A DNA stretch of 64,000 nt from Sciurus carolinensis (taxonomy: Eukaryota > Chordata > Mammalia > Rodentia > Sciuridae), in NCBI RefSeq assembly GCF_902686445.1, contig NC_062229.1, positions 3,063,003 to 3,127,002 on the forward strand. The letters run 5' to 3'. The notes beneath the pieces were generated by a model. It was not told where the DNA came from and did no database searches. It was given only the letters and a program-made list of their open reading frames with translations. A program made the translations under genes and the position numbers. Below, in pieces: positions 11,011-21,479 of the stretch (position 1 is its first letter; each line of letters begins with the position of its first letter).

Positions 11011-11995
11011 GCTGCTGGCAGCACCCGCTACTCGGACGGCACTGCTCCTCGCAGCAGGCCCCCAGGAGCACGGTCCTCACTTGAGGTGCCCCTGAAGCAG
11101 GCTCGCTGGGCCCTGGAGAGTGCCTTTATTTTCCTAAAACAGCAAACGAAACCTGGCATGCCTGCCCCAGGGCGGTGCGCGTGCGCAGTCCCACGGGACG
11201 GGGCGGTGGCTTCTCCGCGCCTGCGCTGTCTGCCCTGGGGGGCGGTGCTCCCTGCGGGCGCTTCCCTAGTGGCCGGGTGGCACCTTTCCCTGGGGCCTGC
11301 ACCTCCTCTTCCGGAAGCATCTGTCCCCTAGTCACCTGGGCCACGCTGCCCACCTGGTGTTCCTATGGCCGGGTGGCGTGGACATGTCCTTCCAGGCCCA
11401 CGTCCCCTTCCTGTGCTGACCGTCCTCCAGAAAGGGTCGCTAGCCCCAGTGAGGTCCAGGGTGGCTTTGTCCTCCGCGGTGCCTCTGGGCTCAGGCCGCG
11501 TCGCCATGCAAGTCCGCGAGGGTCTCCTCTGGACGTTGTGTGCGTCCGCGATGCAGGTGGACCCAAGCTCCATCTGAAACTCTCCTTGGGGTGGGAGGGA
11601 CAGCCCAAGGGGACCCTCGGGAGCCGGGGAGGGCTCCTGAGCGCGGGTGAGCCTGACGGCAGGGCGGGGCTCAGGCAGCCAGGCTCTGAGCCTCAGTTTC
11701 CCCACATGCCGAGCCACGCGGCCCTGGGCGGCTGGGACTCCTGGCTCTCGGTGGCCAGAGCAGGCCGACCTTCAACCCCAGTCACCCTCCCTGGTGCGGA
11801 GAGCACGCCCAGAGCCACTTCCCCGAAAACCTAAATTGAAAGCAAACAGCCCCGGGTCGGTTCTGGTTCTGGGTCTGGGGTGAAACGGGCGATTCAGGAG
11901 CTCCTGCAGCGACGTCGATGCTCCCCGCTGCCTAAGCCCGCGCCCCCCAGGTCACCGAGCAGCGTTGGCTGAACTGGACCCTGCGTGGAGCCCCG
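11011..11995. other. Intergenic, no gene recognised
   Basis: GC-rich with open frames on both strands (for example 11175-11834 plus) but no recognisable protein features. Confidence 0.55.
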
Positions 11996-11999
11996 GCGC

Positions 12000-12160
12000 C
12001 CCCTCCGCGGACAGTGACATTAACGGCTGCTGGTTTGCAATTACCGTGAATCAGAGAGCGCAGACGGGATTTGTTTTTCTTTCTTGAAAACGTTTGAACC
12101 CCGTGCATTGCAAATATCACTGCCCGCGACTGGATTTAACTCCCAGCGACTGGCGGAGGG
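12000..12160. other. AT-rich island, possible conserved non-coding element
   Basis: GACATTAACGGCTGCTGG, GCAATTACCG and CATTGCAAATATCAC words stand out from the GC-rich flanks and match no repeat I recognise. Enhancer-like composition only. Confidence 0.4.
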
Positions 12161-12184
12161 CTCTGCTGGGGGTGCTGCCAAGAC

Positions 12185-12290
12185 CATGCTGGTTTTCAGG
12201 AGGAAATGGGGTTCAGAGAGGGAATGCCACTTGCCTGAGGTCACACAGCTGGTGGGCCCATCACAGAAGGGAAGCCGCACTGTTTGTTGT
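12185..12290 (-). mobile_element. MIR SINE fragment
   Basis: TTTTCAGGAGGAAATGGGGTTCAGAGAGG then ACTTGCCTGAGGTCACACAGCTGGTGG is the inverted MIR core. Confidence 0.85.
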
Positions 12291-12469
12291 TGTTTTGTTT
12301 TAACGTCCAGTGAAGTTCTAGTCCCCGTGGCAAACATCAGAGAAGACTGCAGGACGGGCTGGGAGCTCTCCTCTAGGGAATACCCACCACCCATGGGGGA
12401 GGCGAGTCCTTCCAGGTTTCTATGCATATGTGCTCACGTTCGTAACGGATGAATGCAGATTTGCTGACT

Positions 12470-12645
12470 GACACATTCCATAAGCAGGAAAGCATTTATT
12501 GAGCACCTACTGTGCACTGGTGCTGTTTTAGGCACTGGAGATACAGCTAGAAATAAAACATTTATGTGAAGACGGTTCCAGGCACAGGGACCAGCCAGCG
12601 CAAAGGTCCTGAGGCTGGATCCACGAGTTAGTCCAGGGCCCAGAG
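12470..12645 (-). mobile_element. MIR/L2-type fragments
   Basis: AGCATTTATTGAGCACCTACTGTGCACTGG near 12490 is an inverted MIR/L2 tail. GCGCAAAGGTCCTGAGGCTGG near 12599 is the inverted L2 landmark. Two adjoining pieces are likely. Confidence 0.7.
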
Positions 12646-13450
12646 GGTGAGATGGGGCCCGGAGGGCAGGAAGCACGGAGGCTGGAATCCTGGGAAAGGG
12701 AGAGATTTAAGGTGCTTTCTCAAGGTTCTGCGGGGCCGGGATGGAACCAGAGCTGCACACGGCTACGCACACGCTGAGCCACATTCCCAGTCCCTGTGCT
12801 TCTCACGGGGGAGCCTGGCCTTGCTGAGAATGCGGGTGACCGGAAGGGGCAGGGGACACGGGGATTCTGACCGAGCAGCCGAGGGGCTGCCGTCAGCGGA
12901 GGGGCCTGCAGGGAGGGCGGGAGCCCACGGAGGCAGGGGCTGGGGAGTTCTGGGCTGCAGACAGGACCGAGGACTGTGGGGTGTGGATGGGTTTGGGGCC
13001 TGGGAGTGGGCGAGCAGGGCAGGCCCGAGGGACGGGGACAGGGGACGCCCGGTGACGGGGGATGGGGGTCCCGGGCCAGATCTCCAGGAGGGGCAGAGGT
13101 GCTGGTACCAGCTGGGCGTGGGGCTGGCAGGGTGCGACTGGCCCAGCGGAGCCAGGACAGGGCAGGGCAGGACGGGGCACCGCTGGAGCCAGCGCCCCAG
13201 GCTCTTCCTGCCTCGACTGCCTGTCTAGTCTGCAAAGTGGGCGCAAGCCGGCCTCCGCCCCCGGGACCGGCCAAGCACCCATCAGAGGGCACGCTGATGA
13301 CCCGGCTGTCCCCTCGGTGTGTCTGTGAGGGGGTTGCTGTCCCCCTGTCCGGGTTCCTGGCGGAATGCAGTCCCCGGGCCCACAGGGACTTGGACAGTCT
13401 CGAGGAACAGCTCAGCCAGGGAGAGCTCCCGGGAGGAGGGGCCCCACGAG
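12646..13450. other. Intergenic, no gene recognised
   Basis: G-rich on the plus strand (many GGGG runs between 12840 and 13160). Open frames lack recognisable features. Confidence 0.55.
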
Positions 13451-13454
13451 TCAA

Positions 13455-13545
13455 AGTGCTTTTCAAAAATAAATAGCCTGATTAGCATAAGGTATGCAAA
13501 TGTATGCTAATGTGACAACTATTAAAAGACTCCAAATGTCATCGA
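13455..13545. promoter_or_regulatory. Octamer/POU-like cluster in an inverted repeat
   Basis: ATTAGCATA (13481-13489) and TATGCTAAT (13503-13511) form a perfect 9-bp inverted repeat. The octamer ATGCAAAT (13494-13501) lies in the spacer. All three are POU-homeodomain-like words in an AT-rich island with no repeat assignment. Function is inferred from motifs only. Confidence 0.45.
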
Positions 13546-14065
13546 GGGAAAACACACCGGTCCTGGTTGGCAGGAGGGGAGGGGGATGGGAGGAGAGGGT
13601 GCAGCCTGGACGCGGAGGAAGGTCGAGGAGCTGGGCCCAGGTCCCCGGGTCGCTGGCACAGGCTCCTCCCGAGTCTGGCTGCGGCTGAGTGCTGAGCCTG
13701 GTGTGGCCCTGACACACCCCACACGCTGCTGCGTCCCACAGACTGTCCAGGGCGAGGGTGCCTCCCTGCCACCTCTGTACCCTGCCGTGCTCTGCAAACC
13801 TCCTGGGAGAACCCCTGCAGGGTGACGGCCATCTTCCCTCCAAAGGACACGCCAAACCTCCTGCCACCTGCCCAGGCGAGAGGCGCCCCTGTCACCACAT
13901 CCAGCCCCGCTCACTTCAAGAGAAACTTGCATCTTCTCCTCCCAGCCCCGCTTCCAAGGCAGACGGAAGAACCAGACCCAGGAGGGAGGGGAGCCGGGGC
14001 CAGGGTCACGCAGCTATGCCAGCCCAGCTCCTCGCAACACTAGGGGACGAGACAACACTGGTAAA
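13546..14065. other. Intergenic, no gene recognised
   Basis: Mixed composition, with GGGAGGGGGATGGGAGG near 13574. No gene or clear transposon recognised. Confidence 0.5.
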
Positions 14066-14069
14066 AGCA

Positions 14070-14185
14070 CTTCGGATCTGAAAACCGAGGTCCAGAGAGG
14101 GGTAGCGACTTGCCCCTGGTCACACAGCCACTGTGGGGCAGGTCGGGACCTCGCTCTGTCCTCACCCCCGTCTGCTGCCTCGCCT
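14070..14185 (-). mobile_element. MIR SINE fragment
   Basis: CTGAAAACCGAGGTCCAGAGAGG then GCGACTTGCCCCTGGTCACACAGCC is the inverted MIR core. Confidence 0.8.
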
Positions 14186-14329
14186 ATCAGTCCCTGGTAT
14201 TTTCCTCCAAATGGACCCACGTTGTAAAACTTAAAATCATTTCAAAGCAGACTTTTCATCAAGATTGTAAAGGAAAAGCCAGACGTGCTGGCCAGAAGCA
14301 GCCGCTAACCCAGTGACAACGGAATCGTC

Positions 14330-15160
14330 TTATTCGTTTCCGAGCCCAGAAGCTACCGCTGGGGACCCGAGCAGGGCCCGCGCCCGCTGTCCGAGGGGAA
14401 GGTCCAGCTTCCAGGACGGTGGTGCCGGCCGACAGCGCCGGGCGAGGCCTTGAAACCAACCGCTGAGCGCGCTCTCCTCGCCGTCCAGGGTCTGGAGGCC
14501 GCGCCCGGCACCGGAGGCCATCTGCTGACCACCGGCGAGCGTCCACCCACCTGAACGGCGGGGCTGTGGTGGGGACCGCCTTGGAGGCTCCAGCCGTGGC
14601 CACAGCGCATGGGGCAGCTGGGTAGGGGAAGGGCGCTGGCCTGCATGGACCCCGGCCACCCGCCAGGCGCCCACCGTCGCCGCCCTTGGCCGCCCGCCCC
14701 AGCCGCCCGTCCTGGCTCAGAGCCACGTGGCGGCCTGCGCACCTCGGTCCCGTCCCTCGAGCACCCGGGGAAGGTGGGCTGCAGGGCGACGGGGGCCGGC
14801 CGGGTGGACACTGCCCGCCACCCCGACGGCGCGAGACCAGGGTGCCCAGCATCCCCGGCAGCGCCGGGGGCACGTGACAGGCCCGGCCAATGGAGAGTGG
14901 GCGGAAGTGACGTCGCCGCCACTTCCGTTCTGGCCCACGTTCTTTCCACGAGCTGCACTTTGAAGACGAAGGAGGTGCCGGCCCCGAGTTACCAGCGGAT
15001 GAAGGGACGCGAGGACCTTGGCCTCGGTTAGGGCGCAGCGCCGCCCCTACGGACTCATCCACCGCCTTCCAGCGCTCTGGGTTCATTGGCCCCGCCTCCA
15101 GCTCCTGCCAATAACCTCCTGGCCTCCTGATTGGCTCAGCCAGGCCACGTGACTGGAGGG
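14330..15160. promoter_or_regulatory. CpG-rich promoter-like block with ETS/CRE and CCAAT motifs
   Basis: CpG-dense from about 14390 to 15060. Within 270 bases it has CCAAT at 14887-14891, an ETS-CRE composite CGGAAGTGACGTC at 14902-14914, an inverted ETS site ACTTCCG at 14921-14927, ATTGG at 15085-15089 beside CCCCGCC, CCAAT at 15108-15112, ATTGG at 15130-15134 and CACGTGAC at 15146-15153. This resembles a TATA-less housekeeping promoter, but no convincing exon was found on either side. Confidence 0.5.
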
Positions 15161-16000
15161 TGCCCGAGACCCTTGATGGGTCAGTTTCCTGAGACCCCCG
15201 CCTTGAGGACGCCTGGGGCACCTTGAGGACCCGTGGGGCTGCCAGGCCGGGGACTCGGAGCTCGACTTGAGCCCAGGACTTTTGCTGCTGGGAGGGAAAA
15301 AGAGGAGCAAAGGTCATTATTTCTTTGTCCTCGTATTTATTCCTGTTTTTGATGCCTTGCCATCGAGGCTGGCCTTTTCCTGGGTGGCCCCAACCCAGCA
15401 TCTTGTTTCTGCAGTTTTAAAGACCCTAATGACGCCGACGCCCATCCCTCCCCAGTCTACCCCCGGCCTCTCCCCAGGTCCCCCTAGCAGGTGTCCACCA
15501 GGTACCACGGACCCAGGAAATGGGAGCTTTGGGAATGCTCCTCTGCGCAGCCCTGCTGGTGCCCGCCCATGTTCCAGCGCCTGGCGTCCCAGTCTGGGCC
15601 CAGGCAGGCTGGAAGGGACGGGGTGGGGCTTCAGGAAGCAGTCCTCAGCCAGTGACGCGCCACTGGTGGACAAACACCCCACTGCCCCTCCCCCGCTCGA
15701 GGGACAACCAGGTGCATGCTCTTGTCCATCTCGCAGGGTCACCCAGGAGCCGCGCCCCGCTGCCTGTAGTCAGGTGGGGCTCACTGGCTTTTCCCCACCC
15801 CATCCCGCCCCACCAGCTCCTTGCTTCAGGAGCTCGCTCCCACGGCCCGCTCAGACCCTGCCGTGAGGACAGCCACAAGGCCAGTGCTTCCAGGGAGGAC
15901 TTGCCGAGTTTGGGAAAACTTCATCGCCTCTCGTTCCCTGCCTGTTGGTTGCAGGCTGCACGGCCTCCATGCGCAGATTGCGACATTTGCAGTTGTGTAT
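15161..16000. other. Intergenic, no gene recognised
   Basis: Mixed composition. A short AT-richer stretch at 15305-15430 contains TTATTTCTTTGTCC-type sequence. No gene or clear repeat recognised. Confidence 0.5.
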
Positions 16001-16002
16001 TA

Positions 16003-16300
16003 ATTGCTGTGTTTTTTTTTTTTCCCCCAGAAATGAGATGCTCTCCTGCAATATGTGTGTGTGAGTGAGCGCGTGTGTGTGTTTAATGACTTTCTCATTT
16101 TGAGATCGGGCCAGATAGCTTTTTGAAGCAAGTCTGCCCAGCGCCTGGAACATATAGAAAATTCTGCCGGCTTAATAGCACTCCCACCCGCCCATCCATC
16201 ACAGAGGCACGCCGGGATGGAAAACAAGCACATTGATTGGATCTATTTCTAATCGACAGCCTGAGATGCTGTTTGAGATACGCTATTAGACGGGAAGACG
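16003..16300. other. AT-rich island with T run and GT microsatellite
   Basis: TTAATTGCTG, a T run (16013-16023), an imperfect TG repeat (16053-16082), then CATTGATTGGATCTATTTCTAATCG near 16231. The segment after 16090 looks like a conserved non-coding element rather than a known repeat; this is judged from composition alone. Confidence 0.45.
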
Positions 16301-16584
16301 GGTGTGGAAGTGGCCGCGTCTCATGTCTCAAGGGCGTGGAGTCCGTGGGAGAAGAACAAGGATCTTGGCCGAGTCCAGCCAGCAGGGCTGGTGCGCTCGC
16401 TCATGGCGTGCTGCGTCGTGGGCGGGGTGGGGGAGACGTGCACATCAAATGATCACAGTCATGACCGGACAGCCAGGGGCCTCTGGGGCCCAGAGGAGCT
16501 TCCTGACTCAGCCTGGGGGCTCAGGGGGCTTTTGGGAGGCAGGGAGAGATGAGATCTGAAGGCTGAACAGGAGACGATCATATG

Positions 16585-16797
16585 AAGGTGGGCAAGAGTG
16601 TTCCAGAGAGGGACACAGCCTGGGCCAAGGCCTGGGGTCAGCCGAGGGTGACTGAGGTGACTGAGGTGACTGAGGTAGGCCCTGGGTGAGAACCGGGAAG
16701 AGTAGGGAGAGCCGGCGTCTGAGGTTGGCCAGTGTCGAGGGCCGTGGAAGGTTCAGCCATCCTGTGGACAGTAGGGAGCCGTAGAAGGATTGGAAAC
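16585..16797 (-). mobile_element. L2 LINE fragment with internal 9-bp tandem repeat
   Basis: AGAGTGTTCCAGAGAGGGACACAGCC then GGGCCAAGGCCTGGGG and TAGGGAGCCGTAGAAGGATTGGAAACAGGGACA follow the inverted L2 order. Three copies of GTGACTGAG lie at 16648-16674. Its left-hand neighbour on this strand is cut by the SINE at 16798. Confidence 0.65.
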
Positions 16798-16985
16798 AGG
16801 GACAAGTGGTATTTGGTGGCGCCAGCCTGTGTCCTCGATACTCAGGAGGCTGAAAGAGGAAGATCACAAGCCAGAGGTCAGCCTGGGCAACTTAGGGAGT
16901 CCCTGTCTCAAAAATAAAAGGGGCTGGGCATGTTCCTCAGTGGCACCATGTGCACAACCCCAGCTTCGCTCCCCCACACCACGAC
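16798..16985 (+). mobile_element. B1-dID fused SINE (sciurid type)
   Basis: Left half: CAGCCTGTGTCCTCGATACTCAGGAGGCTGAAAGAGG and CAGCCTGGGCAACTTAGGGAG, then CCTGTCTCAAAAATAAAAG. Right half: GGGGCTGGGCATGTTCCTCAGTGG, an ID-like tRNA-derived part. Diverged. Confidence 0.8.
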
Positions 16986-16989
16986 AAGT

Positions 16990-17515
16990 CTCAGAATTAT
17001 CAAACAGGCCCCAACAGTTGCACTCCTGGGCACCCAAGGTGATGGACAGCAGGGATCTGGGAGAGACTGACACATTCCAGCCGGGTTCAGGTAACCCTGA
17101 CACCCACGTTCTCAGTGACACAACAGCCAATGGGGACAGTACCCGGAGCCGTGTGCAGATGAGCGGATCAACCCGACGTGGCCCATCCGTCCCATGGAAC
17201 AGTGTTCAGCCTTAAAAAGAAACGAGCCCGACAGCTGCCAGGCCGCTCTTCCTGGAGGACCTTGCTCAGGGAAGCAGCTCTGGGTTGCCCGTTCCGCTAG
17301 GTGAGATCCCGAGGGCGGCCGGAAGCAGAGGTGAGCGCGCTGCCGACGGCGGGAGCTGTGCCTACCGGTGGGCGTTTCTGTCGGGGAGGAGATGCGTGGA
17401 GAGAGAGGCGAGGGCTGTGGACGGGAACGCCCGGCACACCCCGACTGTACACAGGAACGGCTCAGAGGGCCAATCTCGTGCATATGTCACCCCATCCAAG
17501 AATACGAGAAAGATT
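16990..17515 (+). mobile_element. L1M 3' end
   Basis: Follows the old L1 3' UTR order: TCATAGC-like region lost, GGAACAGTGTTCAGCCTTAAAAAG near 17197, GGGCTGTGG near 17411, CCCGACTGTACACAGGAACGG near 17440 and TCGTGCATATGTCACCCCATCC near 17476. Confidence 0.7.
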
Positions 17516-17829
17516 GGCAGCTGTGTGAGATCCAGGATGAAGCCAGGGGTCCAGGCGTGGACCAGGTGTGACCTGGGACACGGAGGAGAGCGGGGCTGGG
17601 CAGAGGCGAGGAGCAGGAGCGGAGATCGAGGACAAGCGGGCGCTGGGGCCACGCACCCTTTTCCAGGCCCTGGGGACCCCAGCTCACCCGTGGCCCGACC
17701 TCTCTGATCCGCTCCCCGCAGGGAACCCCGAGTGGGAATTCATGTCACTTCCTCGTGCAAGGACTGAGGAACGATGGATGAAAACTCTCGATCCCGCAGC
17801 GAGTCCTCCACGTGCGCTCGCTTACAAGG
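17516..17829. other. Intergenic, no gene recognised
   Basis: Mixed, GC-rich in its first half. No gene or repeat recognised. Confidence 0.45.
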
Positions 17830-18010
17830 TGCAGATGTAAAACCTGCTTTTAAATTCAATTAAGTCAGACTCAGTTCTGCTTCTGGAATACATTACCCAG
17901 CCGGAGACAGCAGGGAAGGGAGAGAAAGCACACACGCAAAACAACACAGACCTATTTAGAGATTTCCCGCTAAATGGATTTTAATTCTCTCAATTTATCA
18001 GAGGCCAGAG
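17830..18010. other. AT-rich island, possible conserved non-coding element
   Basis: TTTTAAATTCAATTAAGTCAG near 17849 and GGATTTTAATTCTCTCAATTTATCAG near 17975 contain TAATT-type homeodomain words. No repeat family recognised. Confidence 0.4.
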
Positions 18011-18124
18011 GAGCTGCTGACAGCCGGTGTTCGTTCGGCTTCTGCAAACCCAGTTGCAGCCACGGGGCAGGACCGGCCGGGCGGGCACCCCCTCTGACGT
18101 CCTTGTCCAGTGGTGGGAGCTCTG

Positions 18125-18240
18125 GGGTCACCCCTGAGCTGGCTGCGGATCCCAGCTTGCCCTCGGTGGCTGTGCGGCCCTGGGCCAAGTGCCGCACCTT
18201 CTCTGGGCTTCGGTCTCGCACCTGTAAGACGGGGCAAGGC
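18125..18240 (+). mobile_element. MIR SINE fragment
   Basis: GGCTGTGCGGCCCTGGGCCAAGTGCCGCACC then TTCTCTGGGCTTCGGTCTCGCACCTGTAAGACGGGG tracks the MIR core in the plus direction. Confidence 0.75.
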
Positions 18241-19560
18241 ATGTGTAGCCCAGCAGACGGTGAAGAGTCTCGACAGCCCAGAGGTGGGCCTTGCCACAAG
18301 TCCTGGCACGCAGAGAAGGCTCTGCCACGGGGGAAGGTGACACGCTGCCATGGGGCCTGGGTCAGCCTTACTGACTGCTCTGCAGCTGCCGGCCCAGCCC
18401 TGTGGGGAGAGCAAAAGGAAGTCGGGGGCTTGGGCCCTGCTTCCAGTGGCTGGGCAGCCCGGTGGGCAGGGGCAGGAGGCCCTGCAGGACCAGCTTAAGC
18501 CAAGGAGTGGGTGGCTGGGGACGAGGCACTGAGCCAGCACTGAGACCTGGCAGGCCGGGGATCCTGGCTGCCGGACAGGGCTGGATTCGTTCTCAGAAGC
18601 CCTGCCTCTGAGATGTCTCCAGCCCAGGCCTTGTCACCAGAGAGCCCCACAGACCCGGCACCAGGACACAAAGCAGGTACCGGCCAACCTGCTTCCTCTC
18701 CCGGGAGCCCCCTCTGACCTTGAACTTCGGGCAGCCACTCCCCAGTAGCCCCACCCTGGCCCCAGCGCAGGACAGCACCTCAGAAGCCCGCCTACGTCCA
18801 GCCTCCACTTCCCAGGTGGGAGACGGAGGCCTGGGAGAGAGAAGGGACCCGCCTGAGGCCAGCGGCCAAGGGCTGTCCCCAGGAGGCCTGGACCAGGCGC
18901 ACTCTCTGGCTTGGGGTGGGCATCCAGGCCAGGCCTCCGTTCTGCCGTCTGGGGGCAGTGGAAGCCCCCTGTGCCCAAAGGCCCATCTGCAGGGTCAAGT
19001 CAGAGGGTGCTGGGACCCTGGGGGGCCAAAAACGGGGGCTTCAGACCACAGTTGGAAAGGGTTTTAGGGCAAAGGGGGTCCTGGCCCTTGGTGCCCCTCA
19101 GCAGGTCACGGCATCCCCAGGTGATGGATCCCTGGACCCCAGGCCACACTTCCCTCCTGGCCCTGTCCTGGAGGGGCAGCCGGGTGGGCCAGGAGACCTA
19201 AAGGCACGCAGTTCCCAAGACCCGAACTGAGCCCAGAGGCCGGGGGTCAGGGTGGGAGGGAGAGGGGAGGGGAGGGGAGGGCTGGGGGCTCCTGAGCTGG
19301 AGCCGGGGTCTGCTCTGGCGGTGGCTGCCTGGGTGGTGCCCCGCAAGCATCCCGCTACCTGACACGCAAGGCACCCCGAGGATGTGTCGCTGTGTTCCGT
19401 GGAGGGAGGCCTGGAGACAGGCAGAGACAGCGAGCCGACAGCGAAACAGACATCAGAGGAGGCTCCAGATGGAGGCCCGTCCAAGAGCAGAGGGGAGGCA
19501 GTCGGAGGAGGAGGGAGTGAGGTGCAGAGCAGGGGGAGGGGCCGCCCAGGCAGGAGCCGC
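18241..19560. other. Intergenic, probable MIR remnant and G-rich tract
   Basis: A weak inverted MIR remnant lies near 18800-18870 (CCCAGGTGGGAGACGGAGGCCTGGGAGAG). A G-rich tract (AGGGAGAGGGGAGGGGAGG) lies at 19253-19285. The rest is unassigned. Confidence 0.45.
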
Positions 19561-19564
19561 AGGC

Positions 19565-19685
19565 CAGCGTGTCCCTAATTGTAATTACACGGGGACATTT
19601 AGTTTGTAGATGCAGCAGAAATGAACGCCTGCGCCTGCCCATTAATCTAATGGCCGTTAGTCAATCACTCTTCAAAAGCGCGGCT
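19565..19685. promoter_or_regulatory. Homeodomain-motif cluster, possible enhancer
   Basis: TAATTGTAATTA (19576-19587), ATTAATCTAATGG (19641-19653) and TCAATCA (19661-19667) lie together in an AT-rich island directly abutting CpG-rich DNA. No repeat family recognised. Motif content suggests a developmental enhancer; this is an inference. Confidence 0.45.
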
Positions 19686-20480
19686 GCGGCTGCGTGGGGC
19701 GCGGAGCCCGCGGCGCTGGGAGGAGGCTGTCGGCTAATGGTGCCCTCGGGGAGCGCCGCGGGCCGCTCGGGGAAGGGAGCGCGGGACTGCAGGCCCTGCG
19801 GGCAGCCGCCGCCCCGAGCCCGAGGGCGGGCGAGCAGGAGTCTGGTCCGCAAGGCTGGGTTGGAGGGCGCAGTGCATCCAGGAGGGGTCCGCTCTCTACC
19901 GGAGGAGGGGCGCCTGCAGAGGCGTGGGACCCACTGGGAAGGGAGGCCAGGCCACACGGGCCTTCGAAGCGCAGGGACGCTTGCCGTTCTCAGGGCGACG
20001 GGGAGTCGTCGAGGGTCCCCAGCAGGCGGGCACAGTGCAGTTAGTCTGGAAGAAGACATCCCTGCCCCCCAGGCAGGCGGAGGGGTCAGAGGAGGGCTTC
20101 CACCGCTGGCGGAGGTGTGCAGGGTGGGCGGCGCCGAGGCTGCGGGGACACAGGCGGGGAGGCTTCAGGCAGAGGCTGGGTCGGCGGCAGGGGATTCCCA
20201 GCGGGAGGGCGGGATGCGTGCAGACGCACGGAGTCCACTTGGTCCTCTGGCTCTGGGACGCTGGGCAGGGGGCATGGACGACTCTGGAGCACCCGCCCCA
20301 AAAGGGAGCCTAAATCAACGCCTCCTGTGCACTTCCCACAGCCACGTGGCCTGGCATCACTCAATGGCCTGGAGCGTGGGGCCCGGGGGTCGCCCTGCCA
20401 CCCCGTTACCACTCACCCCTCCGGCTCACCCCTGTAGGGCAAGAACATATCACCCCCTCACACCCCATCCACCCGGAATG
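19686..20480. other. CpG-rich intergenic block
   Basis: CpG-dense from about 19680 to 19830, then GC-rich. A plus-strand open frame of about 400 codons crosses this block and the adjoining L2, so it is not a credible protein. Confidence 0.5.
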
Positions 20481-20489
20481 ACTGTCAGC

Positions 20490-21085
20490 GCCAGACCCCC
20501 GCTCTGTCCCAACCTCTCACCCTTCGGTGTCTGCACCTTTGATCTGGCTCCGGCATCCCTCACCAGGACCTGGACAGTTACCTGCACCCTGCTCCAGGGC
20601 TCCACCCTGCCCCTTGCAAACTGTCCTTACTATAGCCACCGGAGTCAGGTCCCTCCCTCTGCCCACAGCCCACCATGGCTCCCACCTTCCTCAGGAGTGA
20701 AAGCTCCAGGCTTCCCTGGGGCACTAGAACCGCCTGTCCTGTCCCTCCCTGCCGCCTTTCTCTCTTCCCCTCATTCATCAGACTTGGTCCTGCCTCAGGG
20801 CCTTTGCACGGGCTGTGCACCACCTTGAACTCCTCTCACATCACACAGCTTCTTATTCTGCTGAAGATCGCCTCCTCAGCTGAGCTCTCTTTGGTGCTTG
20901 CTTCGACTCCCTCCCCATCTCGTCGTGGTCTTCCGCTTTCATTTCCTGCAAAGCACAGTGTCTTCCAAAATGACCCACTAGCTCCCCAGTTGACCTTAGG
21001 GTGCAGGAAGCCGAGTCCAGGCGGCTGGTCTAGGCAGCTTCCTCGGCCCTCAGCACAGGGCCACGCACACAGTAACTGCCCCGTT
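20490..21085 (+). mobile_element. L2 LINE, long 3' fragment
   Basis: One of the longest L2 copies here. CCTGCCTCAGGGCCTTTGCACGG lies near 20790, with pyrimidine-rich L2-like sequence before it and a 3' tail (CAGCACAGGGCCACGCACACAGTAACTG) near 21052. Confidence 0.8.
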
Positions 21086-21094
21086 TGTTCTTGT

Positions 21095-21200
21095 GCCTCT
21101 GAAATGCACCCTCACAGCGGCCGCGTGGGGACTTCTGTGAAGCCCATTCCACACAGCAGGAAACGGGGAACGGGGTCAGAGAGGTGGGAGTGAGGGGCGT
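21095..21200 (-). mobile_element. MIR SINE fragment
   Basis: CACAGCAGGAAACGGGGAACGGGGTCAGAGAGG resembles the inverted MIR core. Diverged. Confidence 0.5.
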
Positions 21201-21479
21201 GTCCCGGGCACAGACCCACTACCCGAGGTGTTTGGGCTGGGGGTGGGGGCGTCTGCCTGAGCCACCCTGGGGACACTGCACAGGGAGGGTTGATAAAAGA
21301 GCCCCTGGAGGTGGGTCTCCTAATTTAGACTGGGAGAGGGGCCTCTCATGTCCCTAGCCCACCCCCCGAGATCGTGCTGGGGATGGCCAGGCGAGGGGAT
21401 CGACGACACGGGGTAGGGGGCCCGCTTCTGAAGGCCCCGCAGATGTTGCGGATCCCCCAGCCCATGATCTCCCTCCCCT
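21201..21479. other. Intergenic, no gene recognised
   Basis: GC-rich transition into the CpG block. Nothing assignable. Confidence 0.45.

Noticed and set aside
14259..15401. Minus-strand 380-codon open frame across the ETS-CRE block
   Set aside because: It runs through a promoter-like region, and its sequence is Arg/Pro/Gly-rich without domains.
19569..20828. Plus-strand open frame of 419 codons
   Set aside because: It crosses a CpG-rich block and an L2 element, starts in a non-coding island, and has no recognisable domain.
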